From: Anopheles merus
Taxonomy: Eukaryota > Arthropoda > Insecta > Diptera > Culicidae
NCBI RefSeq assembly: GCF_017562075.2
Contig: NC_054083.1
Span: forward strand, 17,233,141-17,297,140
Length of the DNA: 64,000 nucleotides
Direction: 5' to 3'
The stretch's first letter is position 1. Every line of letters starts with the position of its first letter. The position numbers were made by a program, and so were the translations under genes. The notes below the pieces were generated by a model. The model was not told where the DNA came from and ran no database searches. It saw only the letters and a list, made by a program, of their open reading frames with translations. This document shows positions 45,163-58,279 of this stretch, piece by piece.

Positions 45163-46821
45163 CCCAAATAGCCAGCTCGTACTTTATAGCTGATTTAGGG
45201 CTGTTTAACGAAAAATCGTTCCGATGTCGTACTTTGTGGCTGATTAAGAGATAGACGGTACTTTGCGGAACTATGGAGCTTTTTAACAGGCACATGGTAC
45301 TCTTTGGAACTTTGCGGCTGGTTAGCACTATGTGTAGGGTTGATGGTGGAACTTGAAGGCTTGTTAAGAAAGCGTACCGAACTTGGTGGAACTTTATAGC
45401 TTTTTAATGCATGACATCGGTACGAGATGGCTCTTGTCAAAGTGTCAAAGACGGACGCCGGCAATAATCTCATTGCTGCTGCACAAGTTAGATTCATTAA
45501 TTGAAGAATGAATATTGAGTGAAGTGATTGTGAATTATCAGTAAATTGTGTAAAATTTTATGTAATTCATCAATACAAAGGATTTCAAAATATACATGTT
45601 ATGTTTTAACACTTTTGCTTTATTTAAACACTTAAAACTTTACATTATAATAAATACACACGAAATATACATATGTTAAAACGTACGATACTTTACAACG
45701 TAGGCCGCGCGCCAGCCGCACCGAGCGCCCCTGCCGAGAGCTCCTGCTCGATCGGCCTTCGTGCACACTCTGCTCGGCGCTCGGCACACACTAACCCTTG
45801 CGAGCTTAGTGTGTGCGACAGTGTGCGTGTACACACTGTCGTCCCCCTATACGTTGACCGATGGCAGCGCAACTGCTACGGTAAGTCCCCAAATAGCCAG
45901 AATTGCTTAAGCAGCTCATTTTGGTACGCTAAAGATCGCTGCTCTAATTCACCTTTTGCAGTAGATAAACAGCATCAAAGTTCTATGTGGGTCTTTCAAA
46001 CAGCGCCTAAGCAGCTTCCTTATGCCACGATGCCAGGGATTATTTTTCTTTGTATTTAATTTTCAAGCAAGCATCATCGATGAAATAAACAACAAGATTT
46101 GTTTCGTTTAAACATATATGTATATTTTTAAATCTTTTGTATTGATAAATTACACAAAATTTTACACAAGTTGCTGATAATTCACAATCACTTCACTCAA
46201 TATTCATTCTTCAAAGAACGAATCTAACTTGTGCAGCAGCAATGAGATTATTGCCGGCGTCCGTCTTTGACACTTTGACAAGAGCCACCTTGAACCGATG
46301 CCATGCATTAAAAAGCTATAAAGTTCCACCAAGTTCAGTGCGCTTTCTTAACAAGCCTTCAAATTCCATCATGAACCCTACACATAGTGCTAATCAGCCG
46401 CAAAGTTTCAAAGAGTACCATGTGCCTGTTAAAAAGCTCCATAGTTCCACAAAGTCCCGTCTATCTCTTAATCAACCACAAAGTACGACATCGGACCGAT
46501 TTTTCGTTAATCAGCTCTAAATCAGCTATAAAGTACGAGCTGGCTATTTGGGTCCAGGGGTCGGCACGCACGGCTGCCCACAACAATACATATGTGTTTA
46601 AACGAAACAAATCTTGTTGTTTATTTCATCGATGATGCTTGCTTGAAAATTAAATACAAAGAAAAATAATCCCTGGCATCGTGGCATAAGGAAGCTGCTT
46701 AGGCGCTGTTTGAAAGACCCACATAGAACTTTGATGCTGTTTATCTACTGCAAAAGGCGAATTAGGGCAGCGATCTTTAGCGTGCCAAAATGAGCTGCTT
46801 AAGCAATTCTGGCTATTTGGG
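45163..46821. mobile_element. CCCAAATAGCC-family element, copy b (interrupted)
   Basis: Left arm 45163 to about 45610, right arm about 46585-46821, flanked by AA (45161-45162 and 46822-46823). Between the arms lies a foreign GC-rich element, which itself carries copy c of the same family. Left-arm sequence matches copy a at 42590-42960 and right-arm sequence matches about 43030-43230. Confidence 0.8.
45888..46552. mobile_element. CCCAAATAGCC-family element, copy c (inverted, uninterrupted)
   Basis: 665 bp, opposite orientation to copies a and b, flanked by TC (45886-45887 and 46553-46554). The empty-site sequence GTCCAGGGG can be read at about 44097, in the related GC-rich element, which confirms the insertion and the 2-base duplication. 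Confidence 0.82.
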
Positions 46822-46823
46822 AA

Positions 46824-47717
46824 GATACCGAAAACACCACCAATTTCTTGTAGTAAAAATCCAATTCCATCAAACAAAGCTAAAAAACTATCAGTTTGGT
46901 GGGTTAAGCCACACGGCCACAGAAGCAGCCACTTCAATTTGTTGAAGTCAGATTTTTATGCACGGGAAATTTATTTGCTCAACATGTTTCACCTGTGTTA
47001 AAATGTTATTTAATTGTGCAAAGGAAGCAATAAAGCGTGTGTGGTTAAGTTGGTTTGTTGTAAAACAAACATGTTTTATGTATATGTGTATATGTGTGTT
47101 TGTTTACTTGCGAATGAACTCTTCCATTTCGCTGGTCAGTGCATAGTTTATAGACTAATAATATTGCTGAAGTTGAAGTGCAGTGATGTAAGTGAATGAA
47201 TTTAATCAACCGAGGAGTTAAAGTCCTGTCCAGCATATTGACCTAAGCCAACCCTTGACCAAACTTTTCCTCAAAGCATTTTTGGAAAAGGTGGGTTAAG
47301 ATAATTAGAGCATTAAAGCATTAAGAGGTGGGCAAGATAAATACATCGGATAGGAACTGGCAGCTCCGATCGTTCTAAAATTTGGTGGGTTAAACACTGA
47401 ATCGAACATCACAAACCCACGTGGTTTTGAAGTGGTTTTACAGTGGGTTAAGGATGATTTGGTTATTTGGGGAGAACCCATTTAGTGTTCGTTTAGTGGA
47501 TTTATGGTACTTGGGTTTAGGAGTGGCAATGATGTTTAATCTTTTCCAATCACAAAAAAACATTCCCCTAAATATGTAATAAAAATATTATACCTTCAAG
47601 TAAAAATTATTGAACAAATGTCAAAAATGTTGAAAAATAGTATATTTGGACGACTTTCTATGTTACGTCGGAAGTGTGTCGAAGCGTTTCAAGGATATTT
47701 TGTTTGCGCACAATTTT
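46824..47717. other. Intergenic DNA with GTGGGTTAA repeats
   Basis: The short motif GGTGGGTTAA occurs several times (for example near 46899, 47291, 47383 and 47450). It may be a further degenerate element. No gene is recognised. Confidence 0.45.
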
Positions 47718-47861
47718 ATACGGACGTCACACGAAGCGTAAACTTTGGCGTAAACTAAATTTCAGCCATACAACCCTATAATCTTTTGACAGGAAGTTTA
47801 CGCTCTCCCATACAAATCAAGCGTAAACTTTTTGAGTGTACGCTTCGTGTGACGTCCGTAT
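47718..47861. mobile_element. Palindromic MITE (ATACGGACGTCACACG)
   Basis: 144 bp with long inverted ends: ATACGGACGTCACACGAAGC at the left and its exact complement at the right, with further mirrored AAGTTTACGC blocks inside. It lies about 190 bases upstream of the gene at 48053, within the likely promoter region. No clear target duplication. Confidence 0.75.
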
Positions 47862-48052
47862 TACGTTCATTTGTTCAATGGGAATGGTGAATCGCGCTGT
47901 CATAACAATCACTGTCAGCTGTTTCGTCTGTTTGGGAAATATCGACAGCGAAATAAACAAACACCGTGCATAACAATGGGCGCTTAAAAATGTGAAATTA
48001 CGTCGTGAAAAAGTTACCTTTTTAGAGATAAAAACATCCAAAAACTACCAGC

Positions 48053-49444
48053 ATGGCAACCTTATTATCCGCTTCCCGGCACGGCGTCATGTTCCGTCCT
48101 TCGGTACCGAACATGTGGCTTCTTACTTGGCTAGTCTGCTATCAGCGCAAAAGTACCAACATCAGTGCGGTTGATTCCTTTATCAGTGAGCTGATGGACA
48201 ACAAAAAGCTAAAATGGAAGGTTTTGAACAGCCGACATCGTAACGGGCAACCAAAAACACCACCCAAAACCGCCGACCTAGCTCCGTCTGAATTGGCTGC
48301 CAGCCTTCGTACACCCGCGGAAACCATCCAGCGCTCCTCCTTTCGGTTCAGCGAGCTGTACAACGAGCTTACGAATAACCCGCTAGTGGTAAACATTAGT
48401 CAGATGGATGTATCCCAAGTTGATCATCTACTCGAAACGGCACTGAAGGAACACAACAACGAAGACGTGAAATTGCTACTGGCACAAATATTGGAATACG
48501 AAAAGCTACCATCACTGCAGGTATTAAACGCCGTTCTCAAGAACCTGTCACACCGGACAGAAACGCGAACAATAGAACGGTTGAGTGAACTCTACCGAAA
48601 GCTTCATCCGGAATGCGCCAGCACAGCGATCGAAAGGTTCGAGCACTATAAGGCCCTTTGCGAGTGGAAGCAGGGCAACACGTTTAAATCACTCGACGCG
48701 TTTCGGTCCATTATGCTCGAGTGTAACGAAGAAAGGATGATAATGATTGATCATTTACTGTTGGAAATTATCGATGAAACGATTGGCAAAAAGAGTGAAG
48801 CAGTTCTGCTCGCCGTAATGCAGCTGTGTGAGTTCAGCTTAGTCGAACTGCGTCACGAGTTTCCCATCTGCTACGTGTGGGAAAAGAGCTTTCTTAGTGC
48901 GTGGCACAGCGATCAGGAGGCGGCCAAAACGTTGTTCGATCGGCACGACGCACTAAGGAACGCGATCAGCAAAAGGTACGTGGCGGATGATTCAAATGTA
49001 TAAAGAAATATGGCAACAACTTAAACATAATTTTAAACTTACAGGATACCAAATCTGTGCTACAAACTGCTGTACGAAAACAACGTCGAAAAGGTGTACC
49101 AATTAATCGAAATGTTCCTCAAGCACGAAATGAAGGTGGATTGTAAAGTTATGCTCATCCGACTATTTGAATATCAGTGTAAGTGTGTGCGAGCAAAGAG
49201 GTTTGTACATTCTACACACTAATGACGTTGTGCTATTGCGTCTCTCACAGATTGGCGTAAAAACTTGCGCGGCTGTTCGGAAATCATGCAAAATGCGATC
49301 GATCTCAACATCGCCCTGCCCGAGATGTGCAATCGGCAGCTGCTGGAGTTGCTGCTAGGCCGAAGCGCGACGGAAGCGGCCCAGCGGGAAGCATGGAAAA
49401 AGTCGAAGGACTTGAAACCAAACAAATACACGTTGAAATTTTAA
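48053..49444 (+). CDS. Unidentified, probably mitochondrial helical protein
   Basis: I do not recognise this gene. It has three exons (48053-48975, 49045-49178, 49251-49444) with GT-AG introns and a total of 416 codons. The frame carries through both splice joins (SKR/IPNLCYKLL and FEYQ/YWRKNL). The N-terminus has Arg and Ser but almost no acidic residues in the first 35 positions, as in a mitochondrial targeting peptide. The rest is alpha-helical and looks like a degenerate helical repeat protein of TPR or PPR type (for example LLLAQILEYEKLPSLQVLNA). It is convergent with Coq4, with stops only about 140 bases apart. A mitochondrial RNA-related role would be a guess. Confidence 0.85.
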
Positions 49445-49585
49445 TGTTATATGCGCTGTTCTTGCGAAGTAATTTGCGGCGTGACAAAAAAAAAACGGGG
49501 TTTTTAAATAATAACTACAAACGAACGTCTCACTATTGCGATTTGGTTTTGTTATAATACGATGCAAACGCGAAAGCGGATGGGT

Positions 49586-50684
49586 CTACGGTGCCAACAG
49601 CTCAATGCCTAACTCTTTGCGTAGTTCCGTTACATCCTGCTCCCATCGCTTCTCCCAGTACACGCCCATCAGTGGTTTGATCCGATTGCCCGTCCGGAGG
49701 GCCCAGGGCAGATACTTTCGCAGATAGTTTTGTCTTTGTCTGAAATGGAAAGTGGAACCATTTTGGGGTTGCAGCACTGTTGGGAAAATCTTTATCGAAT
49801 CTAGCCACTTACTTGGTACGAAGCCGAAAGGCACCAAAGACGGCACCGCCATAGCACATCGGTAGACCGGTGTTTAACGCTTCCACCCACTTGACCGTTA
49901 CCTCGCCCAACATGTTGGTGGGCATGTCGAGGATCGCGTGTACCATATCGTGCGTTTCCCTGTATCGGGTCATGACGTACGCAAGTTCTGGCTCGTCCAA
50001 AAATCGCACCTCCATACGTGAATCGGGTGTAATATTCTATCAAAAAAAGGAAAAAAAACACCATAATTGTAACATACTTAAGAAACGAATGTGTGAGGGT
50101 GTGTTTGTGTCTGCGTGATAATCGCTTGTACATTATCTTCCATAAACTTGACGTATGTGTAACCGAACGTATGCTCTGGCATCTTCTTTAGCGCCTCCAT
50201 ATCCACCGTGCGCGTATTGATGCGCGGTTTCTCCGCCAGAATCCGTTGTCCCTCCTCGGTTGATCTCATGTAGTGGAGCATTTTTTCCAACGCCTCCCGC
50301 CCAGTCGTTTCCCCCAGGCAAGCGATCATATCATGTCTGCGCAGAAAAAAAATACAGTAAATTAATTAGCATGACTTGCTTATTGGCTTTTGGGTGAGCA
50401 GTATGCAGGAGGGCTTACCTTCGCGGATCGACTAAAGCGGCGACGGAGCTTCCGGCGCTTAAAATTAGCCTTTGAATGTTGCTGACTTCAATTCGATTGC
50501 GAAGATACTCTTTCGTAAACTCGTCCATCTCGTCTGCTGCCGGCTGTGGCTCATCGTTCAAGGTAATGTTGGCTGTTGGTGCTGTTGTGCCGTCGGTTCC
50601 GGCCGTGTTAGAGCTTAGCTGGCGATACCGGAGACATCTTCTCGTGGCGTTTATCAACGGGTAGCAGCTTTTTCGAACAAACAT
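49586..50684 (-). CDS. Coq4: Ubiquinone biosynthesis protein Coq4
   Basis: 282-residue mitochondrial matrix-side protein that organises the coenzyme Q synthesis complex and is implicated in C1 decarboxylation of the ring precursor. Exons: 50684-50419, 50336-50132, 50036-49813, 49739-49586, all GT-AG and in frame. The N-terminus (MFVRKSCYPLINATRRCLRYRQLSS) fits a mitochondrial targeting peptide. The family metal-binding signature HDxxHx11E is present in exon 3 (HDMVHAILDMPTNMLGE). The C-terminal VYWEKRWEQDVTELRKELGI is also typical. Length is normal for the family. It is transcribed toward the gene at 48053. Confidence 0.95.
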
Positions 50685-53195
<2,511 letters not shown>

Positions 53196-54236
53196 TCACA
53201 CGTTATCGATTCTTCCGGCGGCGGGCAGCAGAAGCTTCTTGTCGGACGAGGCAGCGTCACCGCTTCCTCCCCCGCCGCTCGGCTTCTTCCGGAAGGTGAC
53301 GTACGTGTAGAGCAGGCTGCCGGCCACGCTGATGTTGATGCCGAGCGCGTTCAGCAGCGAAAACACGTAGTCGCCCCCGATGAACATCCCGATGTACGTG
53401 ACGCTGATGTTCTTCAGGCACCCCACGATGGTGGTGGTCAGGGCGGAGTTGTGCTGGGTGCACAGGATCACACTGTACGACAGGATGAAGCCCATCACGC
53501 AGGACAGCAGGAACTGCACGACGAAGAACGGATCGTTCCAGCCCTCATACTGCCACGCTCGGTCGATGTCACCGGCCAGCCAGGTGCCGACGAAGGCCGG
53601 CAGTATCATGAACAGCGAGTTGTAGTACATCAGCCCATACTTGCCCATGTCGGCCGTGTCGAGCTTTTTCTTCATGTACACGCCGTTGGCCGCGGTCAGC
53701 GTGTTCGTGATCATCACGTACATGTAGCCCTGCAGATTGAAGCTGAGATCGTCCAGCGCGGCCATCAGGGCGCCCCCTACCATGGCGAACACGCTCACCT
53801 TCACTGCGAGCGTGGGCCTAATGCCGAGCACCAGCAGCTCCAGCAGCATCGTCAGCAGGATGGAGAACCGCCGCAGGGCGGCAAACATTGGCAGGCTCAG
53901 GGCTTGCGTGCCGCCGAGCCCGAACATCATGTTGCCGAGATAGATCAGCGGCAGCGGGAATATGCGGCGCGCGATGTCTCGGCTGAAATCGGGATACTTG
54001 ACTAGCTGCAGCCGCTTGGCGACGAACAGCACCACGATGCTGGCCGTCAGCTGGCCGAGACTGAGCACCAGGAACGAGGGAAACCGGTAGCTGGTCAGCA
54101 CGGTCTTATTGACTACGGTGATCAGGAACGACGAGAGGCCGTAAAACACGGCACTGGATAGTTTGAGAAACTGGGTCGTTTCGCCGCCCGCCATCTCCGA
54201 CGCGGACGATCGCATTTTCGACAGATAAGCTATCAT
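53196..54236 (-). CDS. frc: SLC35D-type nucleotide-sugar transporter (fringe connection)
   Basis: 346-residue, single-exon, multi-pass Golgi/ER membrane protein that exchanges cytosolic UDP-sugars (UDP-glucuronate, UDP-GlcNAc and related) for luminal UMP. The Drosophila orthologue frc supplies substrates for Notch glycosylation and heparan sulphate synthesis. About ten hydrophobic segments run from residue 28 to 310. Family-typical pieces include VNKTVLTSYRFPSFLVLSLGQ, TQALSLPMFAALRRFSILLTM and NGVYMKKKLDTADMGKYGLM. The C-terminal tail is Gly/Ser- and Lys-rich and cytosolic. The first ATG at 54236 is used; a second at 54215 would remove seven residues. Confidence 0.93.
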   Translation of the reverse strand: MIAYLSKMRSSASEMAGGETTQFLKLSSAVFYGLSSFLITVVNKTVLTSYRFPSFLVLSLGQLTASIVVLFVAKRLQLVKYPDFSRDIARRIFPLPLIYLGNMMFGLGGTQALSLPMFAALRRFSILLTMLLELLVLGIRPTLAVKVSVFAMVGGALMAALDDLSFNLQGYMYVMITNTLTAANGVYMKKKLDTADMGKYGLMYYNSLFMILPAFVGTWLAGDIDRAWQYEGWNDPFFVVQFLLSCVMGFILSYSVILCTQHNSALTTTIVGCLKNISVTYIGMFIGGDYVFSLLNALGINISVAGSLLYTYVTFRKKPSGGGGSGDAASSDKKLLLPAAGRIDNV

Positions 54237-55849
54237 ATCGTGACCGGTGCGATAACGCTCGTGGGGACCGGGATAGCTTACACGCTGCTTCCGCTCTGGA
54301 TCCCGGGCTGGCCGCGGGATGATGCTTCCCTTCTCCCGGCCGCTAACCTAACGGGTGCGAGATTCCGTGCCGACGGGCGATGCTTATCGCTGCTGCTGAG
54401 TCGTGCTATGACCGTCGACGGAGATTTATACTGTTTCTTGGTAGGGTGAGTTTTACTACCGACTTTTGGGGTCGGCCTCTTCGCTGGTGCCGGTCTAGGA
54501 ATAGATTTGTGGGGTTTCGATCGATCGAGCATTCTTGCGTGGCCCCTTGTTGGTTGATGGTGCTCTATCCGGTTCTACACTAACCACATGGCACTTGGTT
54601 GCTGCGTCTATGCTGCTGTGCTATGTGTGTTTCTGCCGATCGAAGCAGTCTGCGCTTTACCCCAAATAATTCGCAAACAATCACGGCCACCGATTTGCGT
54701 TCCAGTATCAACAAGAATTTGACACTTGATTTGTACGGAACAGGGTCACCGCCGCCGTCGGCAGCAACAGCAACGTTTGCCGTTTTTATTCGTCTGGATT
54801 GCTCAACTCCGGTAACATTAAATTAGCGCAGCAGAGTCATACCAGCGTTGGCGCTCGATTACACTCGCGATGGTTACTGTTCGGTTCTGTTACGGTATGC
54901 AGGCGCGATTCACCGATGGCATTGCCCATTCAAAAGCACAAACCCCCGGCCACAAATGGAACCGAAACGCAAAACGCTGCGACGATGCTATGTTTCACCG
55001 TCATCGAACGCTGGAAACGTGTGTGCCGTAGCGACGATGACACAATCACGCGACAAATTATCCAATCTTCAACACGAACGAACTAAAGTACCGCGAGGGA
55101 CTGAGCATCCGAAAACCTTTTCGGAAGGCCACGGATTCCATCAACAGAGCACTACCATCCGCCGCACACATCTATACGCACACACATGCAGCGTAGCTAC
55201 TGTCATTCCCGGATAACAGAGTTTGACAGCAATGACATTGCGTTGTTTTTTTTTTGCGTTCCCCATTTCATGAACTGCAATTATGAAATTCTTTTTTATC
55301 GGAAGAACACCGCCAAAATTCGATATGATGGAGATGCACAACATGCTTAATCACACCTAAAATACAAGCACACGCAAAACTTACCGCCGATCGATATGCG
55401 TTGAGCTTCTGCACGCTAGATTGCTTCAAAAACAGATTGTTTTGGCTCTGCCGAATTTGTCAATTGCGGTGCAGCGTATGGATGGGGGCTAGTTTCACGC
55501 ACCCATTCACAACCACAGCAGCGGGCTATTCGGAAGGCGAAACTACAGTACGTGACAAACAAACACTTCAGCACTCCAGTGAGGAAACTGATTTCGATTT
55601 ATTTTTACAACGTGATACCTCGCACAAAGTATGTAGCTACTGTAAAAAAGTAAGCATTTTCCACACAGGAATGTTATGCTCGTGCACAAATGGGAAGGTT
55701 TAAAATGGAGGCCAACACACACGCAAAAGGTATACCAGCGGATCCGCCAACGGTCGCCGCTGCTGCATTTACATTACATTGCTAGACGGTAAAATAAAAC
55801 TATCGCCAACGGTCATTGGTGATGCTCCGAGGGCAGCATCCGCTAACTG
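54237..55849. other. Intergenic DNA between frc and SOSS-B
   Basis: Contains the frc promoter/5' UTR side and the SOSS-B 3' UTR side. Several frames of about 100 codons occur but they look like chance. No repeats recognised. Confidence 0.5.
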
Positions 55850-56554
55850 TTATCTTCGGTCGCCCTTCACCGAGGCCCCTTTGGCCTGACTGTTGCGCCC
55901 CGTCCGCGGGGAGTTCTTCTGCGAGGGTTTCATGATGCTGGGCGGTGTGGCGGCGGCAGCAGCGGCCGCGACCGCCACCGAGTAGCGCGTCGTAGCGGCG
56001 TGCGGTTTCGGTTGCGAACCGGCACCGGCCGAAAGCAGCGGACTGCTACTGTTCGGTACCGGCTTGGGCGTTCCCAGTGCCTTTCCCGTACCGTTGTTGC
56101 CGTTGTTGTTGTTGTTCGGACCACCGTTCGGTCCGCCCCCCGATCCATTGTTCAGGATGGGCTGGGGTATTGGCGCGGCCAAGTTCGGGTTCGGTTCGCT
56201 CATGTTGACCATCTCGTTGAAGGTGTAGCAAAAATCGCCCAACCGCACGATCTCCCCATTTTTGCCCGAGTAAAGCGTCAGCGACTGACGCCACACGTTG
56301 GCGTACCCTTTGGTGAGGCGCACGATATCACCCGGCAGCAGCTGCTTGCCCGGCTCGTCCCAGATCGACACGTTGATGGCGGCGCTCTGGTCGGCCACTT
56401 TGAACGTGCGCACCTCGCGGTTCTCTTTCGTCAGCGTGACCGGTCCTATCTCGAGTATGATGAAGATCACGTTGATGTTTTTCATCCCCGGGTAGATGTC
56501 CTTAATCGCCATCAGGTCGGTCGGGTTCGGATTGGGCGGTGGATGGTTCTGCAT
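55850..56554 (-). CDS. SOSS complex subunit B (single-stranded DNA-binding protein hSSB/NABP homologue)
   Basis: 234-residue, single-exon nuclear protein that binds single-stranded DNA at breaks, as part of the SOSS complex with INTS3, and promotes homologous recombination. Residues about 10-110 form one OB fold: IKDIYPGMKNINVIFIILEI, EVRTFKVADQSAAINVSIWD, PGDIVRLTKGYANVWRQSLT and YSGKNGEIVRLGDFC are family-diagnostic. The C-terminal half is a low-complexity Pro/Gly/Asn and Ala-rich tail ending in basic residues, as in vertebrate homologues. It is divergent from Rbx1, with start codons 531 bp apart, so the two probably share a promoter region. Confidence 0.95.
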   Translation of the reverse strand: MQNHPPPNPNPTDLMAIKDIYPGMKNINVIFIILEIGPVTLTKENREVRTFKVADQSAAINVSIWDEPGKQLLPGDIVRLTKGYANVWRQSLTLYSGKNGEIVRLGDFCYTFNEMVNMSEPNPNLAAPIPQPILNNGSGGGPNGGPNNNNNGNNGTGKALGTPKPVPNSSSPLLSAGAGSQPKPHAATTRYSVAVAAAAAAATPPSIMKPSQKNSPRTGRNSQAKGASVKGDRR

Positions 56555-57085
56555 CGGGCTAGTGGTAGAGGTTTGATTATTTTCGTATGAGAACTGTATG
56601 CGCCAGTACTTCAGGCAGGTTTTGACCGCAGTACATACCCGTACATATTAACGGCCATTACAATCTGTGCAGGGGGAGTAAATGGGAGCGGCGTAGATGA
56701 TTTTAGTGGCAATCGGTGGAGACGATTTCGTGTTTACAGCTGAATTTTGTTTTGTTTTGATTTCGCCCCAACATCCAGTTTGACAGCTGGGTTTGTTCGG
56801 AAAAAGAGGATGAGGCGCGCAGTGGGGAAAAGAACACAACGGGCGAAACGGGCAAGCGTCAGCGCAATTGTCACAATGACTGTCAACTAGTGGAGCAAAA
56901 ATACGCCATCGCGGTTGCCGAGGTAAGAGCACTTTTGTTCCGCCGCTGCTTTCCGGAATTTCTTTGTTCGTTTCGCGAAAAATTCGGCGTAAAAACCTAC
57001 GCGCCCAACGCACCAACGGCAAAAGATTAACGTTGTGTTTTCTTGCGCTGATTGCGCGCCCGGGACAGAATCTACGCCAAGCAAC
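56555..57085. promoter_or_regulatory. Shared bidirectional promoter of SOSS-B and Rbx1
   Basis: 531 bp between two divergent start codons. It must hold both 5' UTRs and both promoters. No TATA box is obvious, which is usual for housekeeping genes. The exact start sites cannot be read from sequence. Confidence 0.6.
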
Positions 57086-57415
<330 letters not shown>

Positions 57416-57781
57416 AAGGACGCGGGGCGAGGCACAAACTTGTGAACTTAAACCGCCAACCCAAGCTACAGAACTACATGGCAGCCAGAAGCATGCGGAA
57501 GCGCTGACGCTGCCTCTCCTTGAACAAACACATCCGGATACGTTCTAGAGAATCTGAGAAAAGCAACCGACGACTCGATTGGCTGTACGCAAAACGTAAT
57601 AAATTCAGCAGTTTTATCGTATGAGCTAAATTACACCATATTTAAAATGTTTATTCGATTATTTTCATCATCACAGTCTTTTTGGTTCTCTTTTTCCGGT
57701 TCAAGAGAGAGAGAAGGAGAGAGGAAGTCATCAAGGACACTTGGGGGGAGGAATGGTGATGGGGGCAAGTCATTTCCTGCG

Positions 57782-58279
57782 TCATCTTCGGTTTGTGGTG
57801 TCGTTCGCCGGTTCGACCCAGTGATTGGACCCCAGCTTGTTCGACCAGTGGGGCCAAGTTTTGATGATATCGAACAGTGCCTTGCCCGGACTCTCGAACG
57901 GTGCCAGCTGTCGGTGGCCGTACAGGCTGTAGTTGGAGGCAAGATAATTTTCCTTCATACCTAGCAGAATGAGCTGCTTCGCAGCACTTAGCTGAGCGAT
58001 CGGTGGCGGATCCGCGATGAATGTTCCAATGAACGCGATGCAGATGCTGTCCACGTTGAATCCTGCAAGGGCGAAACAAGTTAGCACCGTTTGGTCCTGT
58101 CAGGCTCTGCAATGATTGCCCTTACCTTTCGTATGCGCTCCTTGCTTTGTCCATCCTCTACCCTCGTACGCGTTGCCGTCACCACCCACCAGAAATTGAT
58201 ACGCGATGTCGCTGAAGTTCCTCGAGTCGGGACTTGAATGAAACTCCTGGATCAACTTTACCTGATACATGCATTTCGT
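57782..58279 (-). CDS. PGRP-LC: PGRP-LC terminal cassette 3 (most distal)
   Basis: Exons 58279-58126 (154 bases, two codons longer than the others) and 58062-57782, 144 residues. Core pieces are LIQEFHSSPDSRNFSDIAYQ, LVGGDGNAYEGRGWTKQGAH and ICIAFIGTFIADPPPIAQLS. It keeps the LYGHRQL His but has ESPG where amidases have a Cys, so it is also non-catalytic. The C-terminus extends about 25 residues past the domain (NHWVEPANDTTNRR). Its stop faces Rbx1 about 365 bases away. Confidence 0.9.

Noticed and set aside
54240..55703. Plus-strand frames of 70-122 codons between frc and SOSS-B
   Set aside because: Low-complexity or random-looking translations without splice support or known domains.
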